From assembly GCA_001767455.1 (NCBI GenBank), contig MELC01000091.1, positions 84,102-148,101 on the forward strand: DNA of 64,000 bases, written 5' to 3'. A program made the position numbers and the translations under genes. A model generated the notes under the pieces. It worked only from the letters and a program-made list of their open reading frames with translations. It was not told the DNA's origin and did no database searches. Origin of the DNA: Acidobacteria bacterium RIFCSPLOWO2_12_FULL_66_21 (GTDB lineage Bacteria; Acidobacteriota; Vicinamibacteria; Vicinamibacterales; 2-12-FULL-66-21). The number at the start of each line of letters is the position of its first letter. Position 1 is the first letter of the stretch. Below are positions 7,853 through 17,073 of the stretch, piece after piece.

Positions 7853-9232
7853 GTGCCTAAATCCACCGTCCTGATCGTCGATGATGAAGCGGGCGTGCGG
7901 TCCGCGCTGAGCGGCGTGCTCCGTGACGAAGGCTACGCGGTCGACGCCGTCGAGAGCGGCGAGGCCTGTCTCGAGCGCGTCGCGCGGACGCCGTACGACG
8001 TCGTCGTGCTGGACATCTGGCTGCCCGGCATCGACGGCCTGGCGACGCTCGCCCGGCTGCGCGCGCGCGGCGTCGACGCCCCCGTGGTGATGATCTCGGG
8101 GCACGGCAACATCGAGTCGGCGGTGCGCGCCATCAAGCTCGGCGCGTTCGACTTCGTCGAGAAGCCGCTCTCGCTCGAGAAGACCGTGCTGGTGGTGGGC
8201 AACGCCGTCAGGCAGCGCCGCCTCGAAGCCGAGAACCGGGCGCTCAGAGAGCACGTGGACCGGCGCCTCACGATGGTGGGGGAGAGCTACGCCATGGCGC
8301 AGCTGCGCGAGCAGATCGCGATGGCCGCGCCGACCAACGGGCGCGTGCTGATCTTCGGAGAGAACGGCACCGGCAAGGAGCTGGTCGCCCGCAGCATCCA
8401 CGCGATGAGCCGCCGGCGGGCCGGGCCGTTCATCGAGGTCAACTGCGCCGCCATTCCCGAAGAGCTGATCGAGAGCGAGCTGTTCGGCCACGTCCGCGGC
8501 GCCTTCACCGGCGCGCTCGCGGATCGCCGCGGCAAGTTCGAGCTCGCCGACGGCGGCACCCTGTTCCTGGACGAGATCGGCGACATGAGCCTGAAGACCC
8601 AGGCCAAGGTGCTGCGCGCGCTGCAGGAGCAGGTGGTCGAGCCGGTCGGCGGATCGGCCACGGTCAAAGTCGACGTGCGCGTGCTCGCCGCGACGAACAA
8701 GGACCTGCCCGCCGAGATCCGCGCCGGCCGGTTCCGTGAGGACCTGTACTTCCGACTGAACGTGATTCCGATCTTCGTGCCGGCGCTACGCGATCGGGAG
8801 GCCGACATTCCGCGGCTGGCCGAGCACTTCATGGCGGATCTCGCGCGCGAGTACGGCCGCCGGCCCAAGCGCCTGGACCCGGGCGCCGCCACCAGCCTGC
8901 GCAGCTATCGCTGGCCGGGCAACGTGCGCGAGCTGCGGAACGTCATCGAGCGGCTGATGATCATGGTGCCGGGCGAGGTCATCACCCTGAACGATCTGGT
9001 GTTTCTCGAGGGCGCATCGGCCACCGTCGCCGCCGCGCCGGGGATGCCCCCGCTGACGCTGCACGACGCGCGCGAGCGCTTCGAGCGCGACTACATCCTG
9101 CGCGCGCTCGCGGCCGAGCAGGGCAACATCTCGCGGACCGCTGACGTGCTCGGCGTGGAGCGCAGCAACTTGTACCGGAAGATGCGCGCGTTCGGCATCG
9201 TCCCCGCTCGCAAGGACGAGGAGATCGCCTAG
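7853..9232 (+). CDS. ntrX: NtrX-type sigma54-dependent response regulator
   Basis: 459 residues from the GTG at 7853. It has a receiver domain with acidic pair D10-D11 and phospho-acceptor D54 in [10 protein letters not shown], an AAA+ domain with Walker A GENGTGKE (about residue 168), the sigma54-contacting GAFTGA loop (about 214) and [15 protein letters not shown], and a C-terminal Fis-type helix-turn-helix ([20 protein letters not shown]). It would be phosphorylated by NtrY and drive transcription with sigma54. The alternative ATG at 7799 is rejected because those residues are translated repeat. A sigma54 promoter is visible before pilM in this window, but nothing links the two directly. 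Confidence 0.92.
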   Translation: MPKSTVLIVDDEAGVRSALSGVLRDEGYAVDAVESGEACLERVARTPYDVVVLDIWLPGIDGLATLARLRARGVDAPVVMISGHGNIESAVRAIKLGAFDFVEKPLSLEKTVLVVGNAVRQRRLEAENRALREHVDRRLTMVGESYAMAQLREQIAMAAPTNGRVLIFGENGTGKELVARSIHAMSRRRAGPFIEVNCAAIPEELIESELFGHVRGAFTGALADRRGKFELADGGTLFLDEIGDMSLKTQAKVLRALQEQVVEPVGGSATVKVDVRVLAATNKDLPAEIRAGRFREDLYFRLNVIPIFVPALRDREADIPRLAEHFMADLAREYGRRPKRLDPGAATSLRSYRWPGNVRELRNVIERLMIMVPGEVITLNDLVFLEGASATVAAAPGMPPLTLHDARERFERDYILRALAAEQGNISRTADVLGVERSNLYRKMRAFGIVPARKDEEIA

Positions 9233-9286
9233 AAACAACTCCCAACTCCCAACTTCCAAACCGCCTGCTGTGATAGAACTCTCCGC
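9233..9286. repeat. CCCAACT heptamer tract
   Basis: About 9236-9258 holds CTCCCAACTCCCAACTTCC, a one-armed version of the heptamer arrays, between ntrX and ftcD. A weak -10-like TGTGATAGA follows at about 9269-9277. Confidence 0.55.
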
Positions 9287-10186
9287 ATGGCCATCATCGA
9301 GGCGATCCCGAATGTGAGCGAAGGCCGCCGCCCGGAAATCGTCGAGCGTCTTGCCGGCGCCCTCCGCAGCACGCCCGGCGTTCGCCTGCTCGACTACTCG
9401 TCGGACGCGTCGCACAACCGCTCCGTGTTCACGCTCGTGGGGGACCGCGGCGCCGTCAAGTCCGCTATCCTCGCGCTGTTCGACGCCGCGCTCGCGGCGG
9501 TCGACCTGCGCACGCACCAGGGCGAGCATCCGCGGGTCGGCGCGGTGGACGTCGTGCCGCTCGTGCCCATCGAGGGCGTCACGATGAACGAGTGCATCGC
9601 ACTCGCGAAGGAGATCGGTTCGGTCGTCGCGGAGCGCTTCAACGTGCCGATCTATCTCTACGAGGAGGCGGCGTCCTCGCCCGCACGGCGGAACCTCGAA
9701 GACATCCGCCGGGGCGAATTCGAGGGGCTCGCGGCGAAGATGGCGAAGGCTGGCTGGGCGCCGGATTTCGGTCCCGCGCGGCCGCACGAGACGGCTGGCG
9801 CGTCGGTCATCGGCGCACGGATGCCGCTCATCGCGTACAACATCAACCTGAATACCGAGCGGATCGACGTCGCGAAGAAGATCGCCGCGGCGATCCGGTT
9901 CAGCGGCGGCGGCTTCCGCTACGTCAAGGCGATGGGCGTGAAGGTGGATGATCGCAACCTGGCGCAGGTCTCGATGAACCTGACCAACCACGAGAAGACG
10001 CCGATCTTCCGTGTGTTCGAGCTGGTGAAGCGCGAGGCGGCGCGCTATGGCGTGTCGATCCTCGAAAGCGAGATCGTGGGGCTGGTGCCGTCGGCCGCGC
10101 TCGTGTCAGCCGCGGAGTTCTATCTGCAGCTGGAACGCTTCAGCGGCGAACAGGTACTCGAAACCAGGCTGAGAGCCGCTGAATAA
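9287..10186 (+). CDS. ftcD: Glutamate formimidoyltransferase
   Basis: A 299-residue enzyme that moves the formimino group from formiminoglutamate to tetrahydrofolate, linking histidine breakdown to one-carbon metabolism. In some bacteria the free-standing form also handles 5-formyl-THF. Family signatures are IPNVSEGRR at the N-terminus, the SSDASHNRSVFTLVG stretch, and THQGEHPRVGAVD, in which H81 corresponds to the catalytic histidine known from the animal enzyme. The cyclodeaminase domain of the bifunctional protein is absent. No hut genes are adjacent, so the physiological pathway is uncertain. Confidence 0.9.
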   Translation: MAIIEAIPNVSEGRRPEIVERLAGALRSTPGVRLLDYSSDASHNRSVFTLVGDRGAVKSAILALFDAALAAVDLRTHQGEHPRVGAVDVVPLVPIEGVTMNECIALAKEIGSVVAERFNVPIYLYEEAASSPARRNLEDIRRGEFEGLAAKMAKAGWAPDFGPARPHETAGASVIGARMPLIAYNINLNTERIDVAKKIAAAIRFSGGGFRYVKAMGVKVDDRNLAQVSMNLTNHEKTPIFRVFELVKREAARYGVSILESEIVGLVPSAALVSAAEFYLQLERFSGEQVLETRLRAAE

Positions 10187-10228
10187 ACTCGTTCCCAACT
10201 TGGGGGTTGGGAGTTGGGAGGTGGTGCC
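10187..10228. repeat. Short inverted CCCAACT/AGTTGGG array
   Basis: CGTTCCCAACTTGGGGGTTGGGAGTTGGGAGG-type sequence (about 10192-10223) contains one CCCAACT unit followed by several complementary GTTGGGA units, giving a small hairpin after the ftcD stop. Confidence 0.6.
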
Positions 10229-10239
10229 CGCCTTCCCCC

Positions 10240-10268
10240 TTGTGCCCGGCCCGCCTTGGGCTCATAAT
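10240..10268 (+). promoter_or_regulatory. Candidate promoter of the TPR-RDD-pgpA-cinA cluster
   Basis: TTGTGC (10240-10245), 17 nt, CATAAT (10263-10268), about 32 nt before the ATG at 10301. It is the first plausible promoter after the ftcD repeat and would drive the overlapping genes that follow. Confidence 0.45.
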
Positions 10269-10300
10269 CTTCGGAACTTCTTGGCGAATTGCCACTTCCG

Positions 10301-11161
10301 ATGACAGAGCCGTTCCTCTCCGACGCCATGCCTCCGCAGGCGGAGGTGCCGGAGCGCGATCGCGACGCGCGGGTCGAGGAGCTGTTGCTCCGCGGGCTGG
10401 ATCACTACTTCGCCGGCGAACACGAGCTGGCCATCAACATCTGGACGCGCGTCCTCTTTCTCGATCGCGGCCACGCGCGGGCGCGTGCCTACATCGAGCG
10501 CGCGCGCAGCGCCGTCTCGGAACGCCAGCGCGAAGCCGAGGAGCTCATCCACACGGGCGAGGAGGCCTTCGAGCGCGGCGAAGCGGACGCCGCCCGGCGC
10601 CTGCTGACCACCGCCGTCGAGCGCGGCGCCGGGACCGAAGAAGCGCTTGCGCTCCTGGATCGCATGGATCGGCTGGAAGCGGCGGCCGTCCAACAGGAGA
10701 GCCGCGCCGCCAACCGGGGGATCCTGGCGCGCGCGCGATCACGGGTCAGGGCCGCGGCCCCCGTTCAACGATCGCCTGTCGCGTGGATTGCCGCCGGCGT
10801 CGTGTGCGGCATCGCCGCCGTCGCTGTCGCCATAGGGCTGCTCTGGGCGCGTGGCGACAACTGGCTGCCCATCGTCTCTCCGTCGCAGCCCGCGACGCTT
10901 GGCATCGCCGACGATCCGCTGCCTGTTCCCTCCGCGTCGGAGGTGTGGATCGCCCGGGCCCGCGCCTTGAGGGACAAGGGACGGCTGAGCGACGCGCTTG
11001 CCGCGCTCGACGCGGTCCGTCGTGGGGACGCGCTCGAGGCGCAGGCCGTGGCGCTGCGCGCGGAGATCCAGCAGAAGCTGCTGGCCGCCTCCCGCGGCAC
11101 GGGCGTCGCGGGCGCGTCGACGGCTCCGCCGGGAACCCCGCCACGAGGGCGCCTCCCATGA
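10301..11161 (+). CDS. TPR-like membrane protein, function unknown
   Basis: A 286-residue protein with helical TPR-like pairs at the N-terminus (EELLLRGLDHYFAGEHELAI and following, about residues 20-120), one central membrane helix (WIAAGVVCGIAAVAVAIGLL, about 160-180) and a second short helical repeat region (ARALRDKGRLSDALAALDAV). The ATG at 10301 is preferred; a TTG at 10289 would add four residues. It overlaps the RDD-protein gene by 4 nt (ATGA at 11158). The layout suggests a cytoplasmic scaffold tethered to the inner membrane. Confidence 0.7.
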   Translation: MTEPFLSDAMPPQAEVPERDRDARVEELLLRGLDHYFAGEHELAINIWTRVLFLDRGHARARAYIERARSAVSERQREAEELIHTGEEAFERGEADAARRLLTTAVERGAGTEEALALLDRMDRLEAAAVQQESRAANRGILARARSRVRAAAPVQRSPVAWIAAGVVCGIAAVAVAIGLLWARGDNWLPIVSPSQPATLGIADDPLPVPSASEVWIARARALRDKGRLSDALAALDAVRRGDALEAQAVALRAEIQQKLLAASRGTGVAGASTAPPGTPPRGRLP

Positions 11162-12087
11162 GATGCCCGAAGTGCCACTACATCAGCTTCGACAACTCCG
11201 AGCGGTGCCGGAACTGCGGCTACGAATTCTCCCTTGCGCTCGAGGCGGGCGATCTCGACCTGCCGATTCAGACCGGCAGCGAAGCGCTCGGCCCGCTCGA
11301 GGATTTTTCACTGGCCGATCTCGACAGCGCGGCGCCGGTTGAAAAACTCCCACCGGTGGCATTCTCAACGGCGGCGCCGTCCATCGGCACGGCGCCGGCC
11401 GCCAGCCAGGCCGCGGTGCGCCGGCCGGCGCCCGGCACCGATCTGCCGCTCTTCAAGGACCGCGCGCCCGACGACGGCCGTCCGCTCGTGACGCCGGCGG
11501 CGGTGCCACGTGCGCCGCTGTCGGTCCGGCGTTCGACGCCGGGGCCTCCGCGCCCTGCTGTCCGGCGCGACGAGCCGAGGCTCGATCTTCAAATTGACGC
11601 GCCCGTCCAGGAGGAGCGCCGCCCGCGCCCGGCGGCTCGTCCCGACAGCGAGCAACCGCTGGAGGCGGCATTGCCGGGCCCACGGTTGGCGGCCGCCGCG
11701 GTCGATGCCTCCGTCCTCGGCGCCATCGACGGCGCGGTCCTGTACTTGACGGCGAAGCTCTGCGGGCTCGCGCTCCTCGAGGTCTTCGTCCTGCCCCTCG
11801 CTCCGCTGTCGGTCTTTCTCGCCTTGCTGACCGCCGCGTACTTCGTGACGTTCACCGCCGCCGGCGGGCAGACCATCGGCAAGATGGCGGCCGGGATCAA
11901 AGTGGTGCCGGCGCACGGCGAAGGCCTCTGGAGCGATCGCGTCCGGTTCGGCACCGCGGTATTGCGCGCCGCCGCGTATCTTGTCTCGGTCCTGCCGCTC
12001 GGCCTTGGCTTCCTTCCGGCGCTCGTCGGCTCCGATCGGCGCGCCCTGCACGATCGGCTGGCGGACACGCGCGTCGTCCAAGCGTGA
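11158..12087 (+). CDS. Zinc-ribbon plus RDD-family membrane protein
   Basis: 309 residues. The N-terminus is a small zinc ribbon (C3-x2-C6 and C17-x2-C20 in MRCPKCHYISFDNSERCRNC). A long proline/alanine-rich, probably disordered linker follows (about 75-180), and then an RDD domain with three to four hydrophobic segments, the signature GGQTIGKMAAGIKVV and the closing DRRALHDRLADTRVV. RDD proteins are inner-membrane proteins, some proposed as ion exchangers or carriers. The zinc ribbon fused to RDD is a combination seen in acidobacterial and delta-proteobacterial proteins. It overlaps both neighbours by 4 nt. Confidence 0.8.
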   Translation: MRCPKCHYISFDNSERCRNCGYEFSLALEAGDLDLPIQTGSEALGPLEDFSLADLDSAAPVEKLPPVAFSTAAPSIGTAPAASQAAVRRPAPGTDLPLFKDRAPDDGRPLVTPAAVPRAPLSVRRSTPGPPRPAVRRDEPRLDLQIDAPVQEERRPRPAARPDSEQPLEAALPGPRLAAAAVDASVLGAIDGAVLYLTAKLCGLALLEVFVLPLAPLSVFLALLTAAYFVTFTAAGGQTIGKMAAGIKVVPAHGEGLWSDRVRFGTAVLRAAAYLVSVLPLGLGFLPALVGSDRRALHDRLADTRVVQA

Positions 12088-12548
12088 CCCGCCTTGCCGT
12101 GTTTGTCGCGACAGCCGGGTACTGCGGCTACTCCCCGGTCGCTCCGGGTACCGCGGGATCGGCCGCCGGCCTCGTCGTGTACCTGCTCGTGTGGTGGTCG
12201 GGGTCGCGCGCGGTCGAGATCGGCCTGATCCTCGCGGTGTTCGCGGTCGGCGTCTGGGCCGGGACCATCGCCGAACGCTACTTCGGCGGCATCGATCCCG
12301 GACCCGTGGTCATCGACGAGGTCCTCGGCATGCTGATCACGCTTGCCTTCATCCCGGCCGGGATCACGGCAGCGTTCGCCGGGTTCGTGCTGTTCCGCAT
12401 CTTTGACGTTTTCAAACCATACCCGGCCGGCCGCTTTGAGAAGCTGCACGGCGGCCTCGGAGTGATGGCAGACGACGCGATGGCGGCGGTGTACGCCAAC
12501 CTGGCGCTTCGTCTCGTGCTGTGGCTTCTCCCCGCGTGGATCGCATGA
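12084..12548 (+). CDS. pgpA: Phosphatidylglycerophosphatase A
   Basis: A 154-residue inner-membrane phosphatase that makes phosphatidylglycerol from its 3-phosphate. Typical features are the early GYCGYSPVAPGTAGSAAGL, the catalytic acidic segment DPGPVVIDEVLGMLITL and FRIFDVFKPYPAG, with four hydrophobic segments. It starts with GTG overlapping the RDD-protein stop (GTGA) and overlaps cinA by 4 nt. Confidence 0.93.
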   Translation: MTRLAVFVATAGYCGYSPVAPGTAGSAAGLVVYLLVWWSGSRAVEIGLILAVFAVGVWAGTIAERYFGGIDPGPVVIDEVLGMLITLAFIPAGITAAFAGFVLFRIFDVFKPYPAGRFEKLHGGLGVMADDAMAAVYANLALRLVLWLLPAWIA

Positions 12549-13810
12549 GTGCGCCTCCGCTGGCGACGGCGGAAATCATCGCGGTCGGGAGCGAGCTGCT
12601 CGGTCTTCACCGCCTCGACACGAACTCTCTCTTTCTCGCCGATCGGCTCGCGGCGCTCGGGATCGACCTGCGCGCGAAAGCGGTCGTGGGCGACAACCGC
12701 CACGATCTTGCTGCGCTCTTCCGCCAGGCGTTGTCGCGCGTGGACCTTGTCGTGCTCACCGGCGGGCTCGGCCCGACCGACGACGACCTGACACGGGACG
12801 TGGTCGCGGATGCACTCGGGCGACCGATGTCGGAGGATGCGGACATCCTGGCGTGGATCGAGAGGCGATTCGCGAGCCGCGGGATGCGCATGCCGGGCGT
12901 GAATCGACGGCAGGCGCAGGTGCCGCGCGGCGCGGCCGTTCTTCCCAATCCCAACGGCACGGCTCCGGGACTTCTGCTCGAGGCCGGCCATCGCCTGGTC
13001 GTGCTGCTGCCGGGTCCGCCGCGCGAGATGCAGCCCATGTTCGACGCGCTCTGCCGCGGTCCGCTGCTCGAACGCGCCGGCGCCGAACGCGTGCAGCGCG
13101 TCTCGCTCTTCATCGCCGGACGATCGGAGTCCCACGTCGAGGAGCTCGCGCAGCCGATCTACACCCGCTGGACGGGGGAGACGCCGCCGATCGACACGAC
13201 GATCCTCGCGTCGCCGGGACAGATCGAGCTGCATCTGAGCGTGCGGTCCGCCGACGCGGACGGAGCCGCGCGCCGGCTCTCCGAGGCTCGCGACGAGCTG
13301 CTCGCGGCGCTCGGTCCTGATGTGTTCAGCACGGACGGCCGCTCGATGGAGGAGATTGTCGGCGACCTCCTTCGCGCGAAGCACCTGACAATCGCCGCCG
13401 CGGAATCGTGCACCGGCGGCCTCCTGATGTCGCGCCTGACGGACGTGCCGGGGAGTTCCGACTACGTGCTCGCCGGGGTGGTGGCGTATGCCGACGCGGC
13501 GAAGACCGCGCTCGCCGGAGTGGCGCCCGAGCTCATTGCCGCCTGCGGCGCGGTGAGCGAACCGGTCGCCGTCGCGCTCGCCGACGGCATTCGCGCCCGG
13601 GCCGGCGCAGATCTCGGCGTCGGGATCACGGGCATCGCGGGCCCGAGCGGCGCAACGCCCGACAAGCCGGTCGGCACCGTAGCCATCGCGCTCTCGGGAC
13701 CCGATGGTCCCGCCCGCGTGCGCACCTTCCGCTTTCCCGGCGGCCGCGCGCAGGTGAAGTTCTCCTCGACGCAGGCCGCGCTCGACATGGTGAGGCGGGC
13801 GCTGACATAG
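12545..13810 (+). CDS. cinA: CinA family protein (damage-inducible / NMN amidohydrolase)
   Basis: 421 residues, the usual length. The N-terminal molybdopterin-binding-like domain carries IIAVGSELL, VLTGGLGPTDDD and LPGPPREM, and in relatives is an ADP-ribose pyrophosphatase. The C-terminal PncC-like domain carries ESCTGGLLMSRLTDVPGSS and GITGIAGP, typical of nicotinamide mononucleotide deamidase. It therefore probably works in pyridine-nucleotide recycling. The ATG at 12545 overlaps the pgpA stop; an upstream GTG at 12521 would only add residues overlapping pgpA. Confidence 0.93.
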   Translation: MSAPPLATAEIIAVGSELLGLHRLDTNSLFLADRLAALGIDLRAKAVVGDNRHDLAALFRQALSRVDLVVLTGGLGPTDDDLTRDVVADALGRPMSEDADILAWIERRFASRGMRMPGVNRRQAQVPRGAAVLPNPNGTAPGLLLEAGHRLVVLLPGPPREMQPMFDALCRGPLLERAGAERVQRVSLFIAGRSESHVEELAQPIYTRWTGETPPIDTTILASPGQIELHLSVRSADADGAARRLSEARDELLAALGPDVFSTDGRSMEEIVGDLLRAKHLTIAAAESCTGGLLMSRLTDVPGSSDYVLAGVVAYADAAKTALAGVAPELIAACGAVSEPVAVALADGIRARAGADLGVGITGIAGPSGATPDKPVGTVAIALSGPDGPARVRTFRFPGGRAQVKFSSTQAALDMVRRALT

Positions 13811-13929
13811 ACAGCGGGCAGCTGGCGGCAGGCAGCAGGCAGCAGGCAGTGAGTCGAGCTGTCAAGCTGTCAGCGTGACGGCGTGATCCACTGCAAGCTG
13901 CCTGCTGCCCGCTGCCAGCTGACAGAAAC
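13811..13929. repeat. Inverted GGCAGCA/TGCTGCC heptamer array
   Basis: The left arm (about 13813-13851) repeats GGCAGCA/GGCAGCT; the right arm (about 13892-13922) carries the complement (CTGCCTGCTGCCCGCTGCC). A core with GTCGAGCTGTCAAGCTGTCA separates them. The block fills the cinA-thpR spacer. Confidence 0.8.
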
Positions 13930-14514
13930 ATGGACAAGCCTCGCCTCTTCGTGGCAATCGAGCTGGACGACAGCGTGAGGGCGGCCGCCGCGCGCGCGGC
14001 TGAGGCGTTGGCCGGGCGGCTCTCGCGCAGCCGGCCCGATCTGGACGCGCGATGGGTGGACGCCGCCAACCTGCACATCACGCTGTGGTTCATCGGGCAC
14101 GTGGGCGTCGACCACGCGCAGGCGATCCAGCAGGCGGTCGCCGATCCCTTCCACATCGCCCCCTTCGATCTGCACGTCACCGGGTTCGGCGCGTTTCCGC
14201 CGTCTGGCGCTCCGCGCGTGTTCTGGTTGGGCGTGCAGGAAGGCCAGGACTCGATGCGGGCGGTTTACGAGGAGGTCAGCCGAAGGCTCCAGGCGCTCGG
14301 CTATGAGCCGGAGCGGCGCCCGTATTCCGCGCACCTGACGGTGGCGCGCGTCAAAGATCCCGGGCGCGGCGGCCATGCCGAGCTGCGCCGCGTGCTCGGC
14401 GACACCCCCGGCGACGCCGGCGTGAGCCGCATCGCCGCCGTCACCGTGTTCCGCAGCCATCTCTCGCCGAAAGGCGCGACGTACGAACCCCTCCTGCGAG
14501 TACCATTGCAGTGA
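13930..14514 (+). CDS. thpR: RNA 2',3'-cyclic phosphodiesterase (2H family, former 2'-5' RNA ligase)
   Basis: A 194-residue protein with both HxTx motifs of the 2H superfamily: H49-I-T-L and H135-L-T-V. The N-terminus RLFVAIELDD is also typical. It opens 2',3'-cyclic phosphates on RNA ends and can ligate tRNA halves in vitro. The stop overlaps the start of plsY. Confidence 0.92.
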   Translation: MDKPRLFVAIELDDSVRAAAARAAEALAGRLSRSRPDLDARWVDAANLHITLWFIGHVGVDHAQAIQQAVADPFHIAPFDLHVTGFGAFPPSGAPRVFWLGVQEGQDSMRAVYEEVSRRLQALGYEPERRPYSAHLTVARVKDPGRGGHAELRRVLGDTPGDAGVSRIAAVTVFRSHLSPKGATYEPLLRVPLQ

Positions 14515-15092
14515 TGCTGCCGGTCGTCATCGGATATCTCGCCGGGTCGCTGCCCTTCGCGTTCCTCCTCGCGCGGCGCGCCGGGATCGACGTGCGCCTG
14601 GCGGGCAGCGGGAACGTCGGCGCCGCCAACGTGCTGCGCACCACCGGCACGTGGCGCGGCGTCATCGTGATGAGCCTCGACATGCTGAAGGGGGCCGCGG
14701 CGGTCCTCGTCGCGTACATGAGCGCGGGCGGCGCTCCGGTTGCCGCCCTGACCGGCGCCGCGGCCGTCGTCGGCCACATCTACCCGGTGTGGCTGCGGTT
14801 CCACGGCGGCAAGGGGGTCGCGGTGGCCGCCGGAGTGTTTGCGGTCCTCGCGCCGCTTGCCACCGCGGCGGCGGCCGCCGTGTTCCTCATCGTGGTGTGG
14901 ACGACGCGCTACGTGTCGCTGGGATCGATGGCCGCCACCGTTGCATTGCCGCCCGCCGTCTGGATCGTCGGCGCGCCGACGGCCGTCGTGGGCGCGGCCG
15001 CCAGCGTGGCCGGGCTGATCCTCTTCCGGCACCGGACCAACCTGCAGCGCCTGCGGATGGGGACAGAGCGGCGGATGGGGGCGCGGGCGTGA
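14511..15092 (+). CDS. plsY: Glycerol-3-phosphate acyltransferase PlsY
   Basis: A 193-residue inner-membrane enzyme that acylates glycerol-3-phosphate from acyl-phosphate, the first step of phospholipid synthesis. PlsY signatures: GYLAGSLPFAFLLAR, GSGNVGAANVLRTTG (phosphate-binding loop), DMLKGAAAV, HIYPVWLRFHGGKGVAVAAG and FRHRTNLQRL, with about five membrane segments. GTG at 14511 or ATG at 14514 are both possible starts. It is adjacent to gpsA, which makes its substrate. Confidence 0.94.
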   Translation: MMLPVVIGYLAGSLPFAFLLARRAGIDVRLAGSGNVGAANVLRTTGTWRGVIVMSLDMLKGAAAVLVAYMSAGGAPVAALTGAAAVVGHIYPVWLRFHGGKGVAVAAGVFAVLAPLATAAAAAVFLIVVWTTRYVSLGSMAATVALPPAVWIVGAPTAVVGAAASVAGLILFRHRTNLQRLRMGTERRMGARA

Positions 15093-16102
15093 CCCGTATT
15101 GCGGTCCTTGGCGCGGGGAGCTGGGGCACCGCGCTTGCCGTGCATCTCGCGCGCGCGGGCCGGACCGTGACGCTGTGGGCCCGCGATCCCGATCTCGCGC
15201 GGGAGGTCGAGCGGGACCGCCGCAACGCACGGTACCTGCCGCACGCCGAGATCCCCGCTGGAGTGACCGTGACCTCCGCGCTCGCGACGGCGCTCGGCGA
15301 CGCCGCGTTTGTCGTCGTCGCGGTCCCGTCGCACGGGGTCCGGCAGGTGGTGCGCGCGGCCGTGCCGTCGCTCGCCGCGGATGCGACGCTCGTCAGTGCG
15401 ACCAAAGGGCTCGAGGCCGCCTCGCTCCAGCGCATGTCCGACGTCATCGCTGGTGAGACGTCCGGTCAGCGTCCGATCGTCGTCCTCTCCGGACCGAGCT
15501 TCGCCGCGGAGGTTGCGCGCGAGTTGCCCACGGCGATCGTCGCGGCGTCCACCGACGCGGAAGCCGTCCGCCGCGTGCAGGAGCAGTTCCGCGGCCGCGG
15601 CCTCCGCATCTACGTGAGCGACGACGTCGCGGGCGTGGAGATCGGCGGCGCGTTGAAGAACGTCATCGCCATCGCGGCCGGTGTCGTGGGCGGCCTCGGG
15701 CTCGGCCACAACGCCATGGCGGCGCTCATCACCCGGGGGCTCGTCGAGATCTCGCGCCTCGCCTGTGCGGAGGGGGGCCGGCGGGACACGCTGGCGGGAT
15801 TGAGCGGGCTCGGGGATCTCGTGCTGACCTGCACCGGGAGCCTGAGTCGAAACCGGTACGTGGGCACAGAGCTCGGCCGCGGCCGCCCGCTGCAGGAGAT
15901 TCTCGGCGGCATGCGGATGGTCGCGGAAGGGGTCAACACGACAGGTGCCGCGCTCGCGCTCGGCGAGAAACATCACGTGGAGCTTCCCATCACGGCGCAG
16001 ATGGCCGCCGTGCTCAGCGGCGGGCGCACACCGCTCGATGCGGTGGACGCGCTCATGGGCCGGCGGCAGCGGCCCGAGCAGGACGGGGACAGTCGGCAGT
16101 AG
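15089..16102 (+). CDS. gpsA: Glycerol-3-phosphate dehydrogenase [NAD(P)+]
   Basis: A 337-residue enzyme reducing dihydroxyacetone phosphate to glycerol-3-phosphate for PlsY. The N-terminal Rossmann loop is G8-A-G-S-W-G13; further signatures are VVVAVPSHG, SATKGLE, LSGPSFAAEVARELPTA and EIGGALKNVIAIAAG with the catalytic lysine. GTG start overlapping plsY (GTGA). The last codons and the stop (GDSRQ, TAG at 16100) lie inside a CGGCAGTAGGCAGT repeat tract, so the C-terminal tail is repeat-encoded. Confidence 0.95.
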   Translation: MTRIAVLGAGSWGTALAVHLARAGRTVTLWARDPDLAREVERDRRNARYLPHAEIPAGVTVTSALATALGDAAFVVVAVPSHGVRQVVRAAVPSLAADATLVSATKGLEAASLQRMSDVIAGETSGQRPIVVLSGPSFAAEVARELPTAIVAASTDAEAVRRVQEQFRGRGLRIYVSDDVAGVEIGGALKNVIAIAAGVVGGLGLGHNAMAALITRGLVEISRLACAEGGRRDTLAGLSGLGDLVLTCTGSLSRNRYVGTELGRGRPLQEILGGMRMVAEGVNTTGAALALGEKHHVELPITAQMAAVLSGGRTPLDAVDALMGRRQRPEQDGDSRQ

Positions 16103-16149
16103 GCAGTCGGCAGCAGTCAGCAGGCAGCAGGCGGCGGGCGGCAATACCG
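16087..16149. repeat. GGCAGT/GGCAGCA heptamer tract overlapping the gpsA end
   Basis: Tandem CAGTCGG, CAGTAGG and CAGCAGG units run from the last codons of gpsA to just before the ftsY ATG. Only one orientation is present, unlike most other spacers. Confidence 0.65.
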
Positions 16150-17073
16150 ATGGGGTTTTTCGACAAGATCAGGGAATCGCTCGCGCGGACGAAGCAGCAG
16201 TTCGTCGGGCGCTTCGACGAGGTGGTCAAGCGCGCGGATGCGCCCGAGAGCCGCAGCCGTCCGGTGGACGTCGAGACGATCGAGGCGCTCGAGGAAGCGC
16301 TCATCTCGGCGGACGTCGGGATCGCGGCGGCGGATCGGATCGTCGCGACGGTGCGCGACCGGCGCGGCCGCGGCGACTCGCTGCGCGATCTCGTGAAGGA
16401 GGAGATCCGCCGGATCCTGCACGACGCGGAGCGCCCGGCGCCCGACGGCCACAGGCCGCACGTTGTCATGATCGTGGGGGTCAACGGGACGGGAAAGACG
16501 ACGACGGTCGGCAAGCTCGCGCGGCTGATGAAGGAAGAGGGGAAGACGCCGATTATCTGCGCGGCGGATACGTTCCGCGCGGCAGCGGTGGAGCAGCTCG
16601 AAATCTGGGCGCACCGCGCGGGCGTGGACCTCATCCGCACGCACGGCGGCTCGGATCCCGCCGCGGTGGTGTTCGACGCGATCGCCGCCGGCAAGGCGCG
16701 CCAGCGGGACGTCGTGCTCGTGGACACCGCAGGCCGCCTGCACACCCGCGTCAACCTGATGACGGAGCTCGACAAGATCCGGCGGATTGCCGCGCGCGAG
16801 GTCGAGGGAGCGCCGCACGAAGTGCTCCTCGTGCTCGACGCGACCGTCGGCCAGAACGGCCTGGTGCAGGCGCGCGAATTCATGAACGCGGCGGGTGTCA
16901 ACGGCATCATTCTCACCAAGCTCGATGGAACGGCCAAGGGGGGCATCGCGATCGCGATCGCCCACGATCTCAAGCTCCCGATCCGCTACGTTGGGGTTGG
17001 AGAAGCAATCGACGATCTGATCCCGTTCTCACCCGACGAGTACGTGGACGCGCTGTTCGAAGAGAAGTGGTAA
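16150..17073 (+). CDS. ftsY: Signal recognition particle receptor FtsY
   Basis: 307 residues: a short N domain and the GTPase domain, without the long acidic A domain of E. coli FtsY. G motifs: GVNGTGKTT (G1), ADTFRAAAVEQL, DTAGRLHT (G3), TKLDGTAKGG (G4) and the closing GVGEAIDDLIPF. It docks Ffh-ribosome complexes at the membrane; ffh is 3.3 kb downstream. It overlaps the likely ribD GTG start by 7 nt. Confidence 0.96.
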   Translation: MGFFDKIRESLARTKQQFVGRFDEVVKRADAPESRSRPVDVETIEALEEALISADVGIAAADRIVATVRDRRGRGDSLRDLVKEEIRRILHDAERPAPDGHRPHVVMIVGVNGTGKTTTVGKLARLMKEEGKTPIICAADTFRAAAVEQLEIWAHRAGVDLIRTHGGSDPAAVVFDAIAAGKARQRDVVLVDTAGRLHTRVNLMTELDKIRRIAAREVEGAPHEVLLVLDATVGQNGLVQAREFMNAAGVNGIILTKLDGTAKGGIAIAIAHDLKLPIRYVGVGEAIDDLIPFSPDEYVDALFEEKW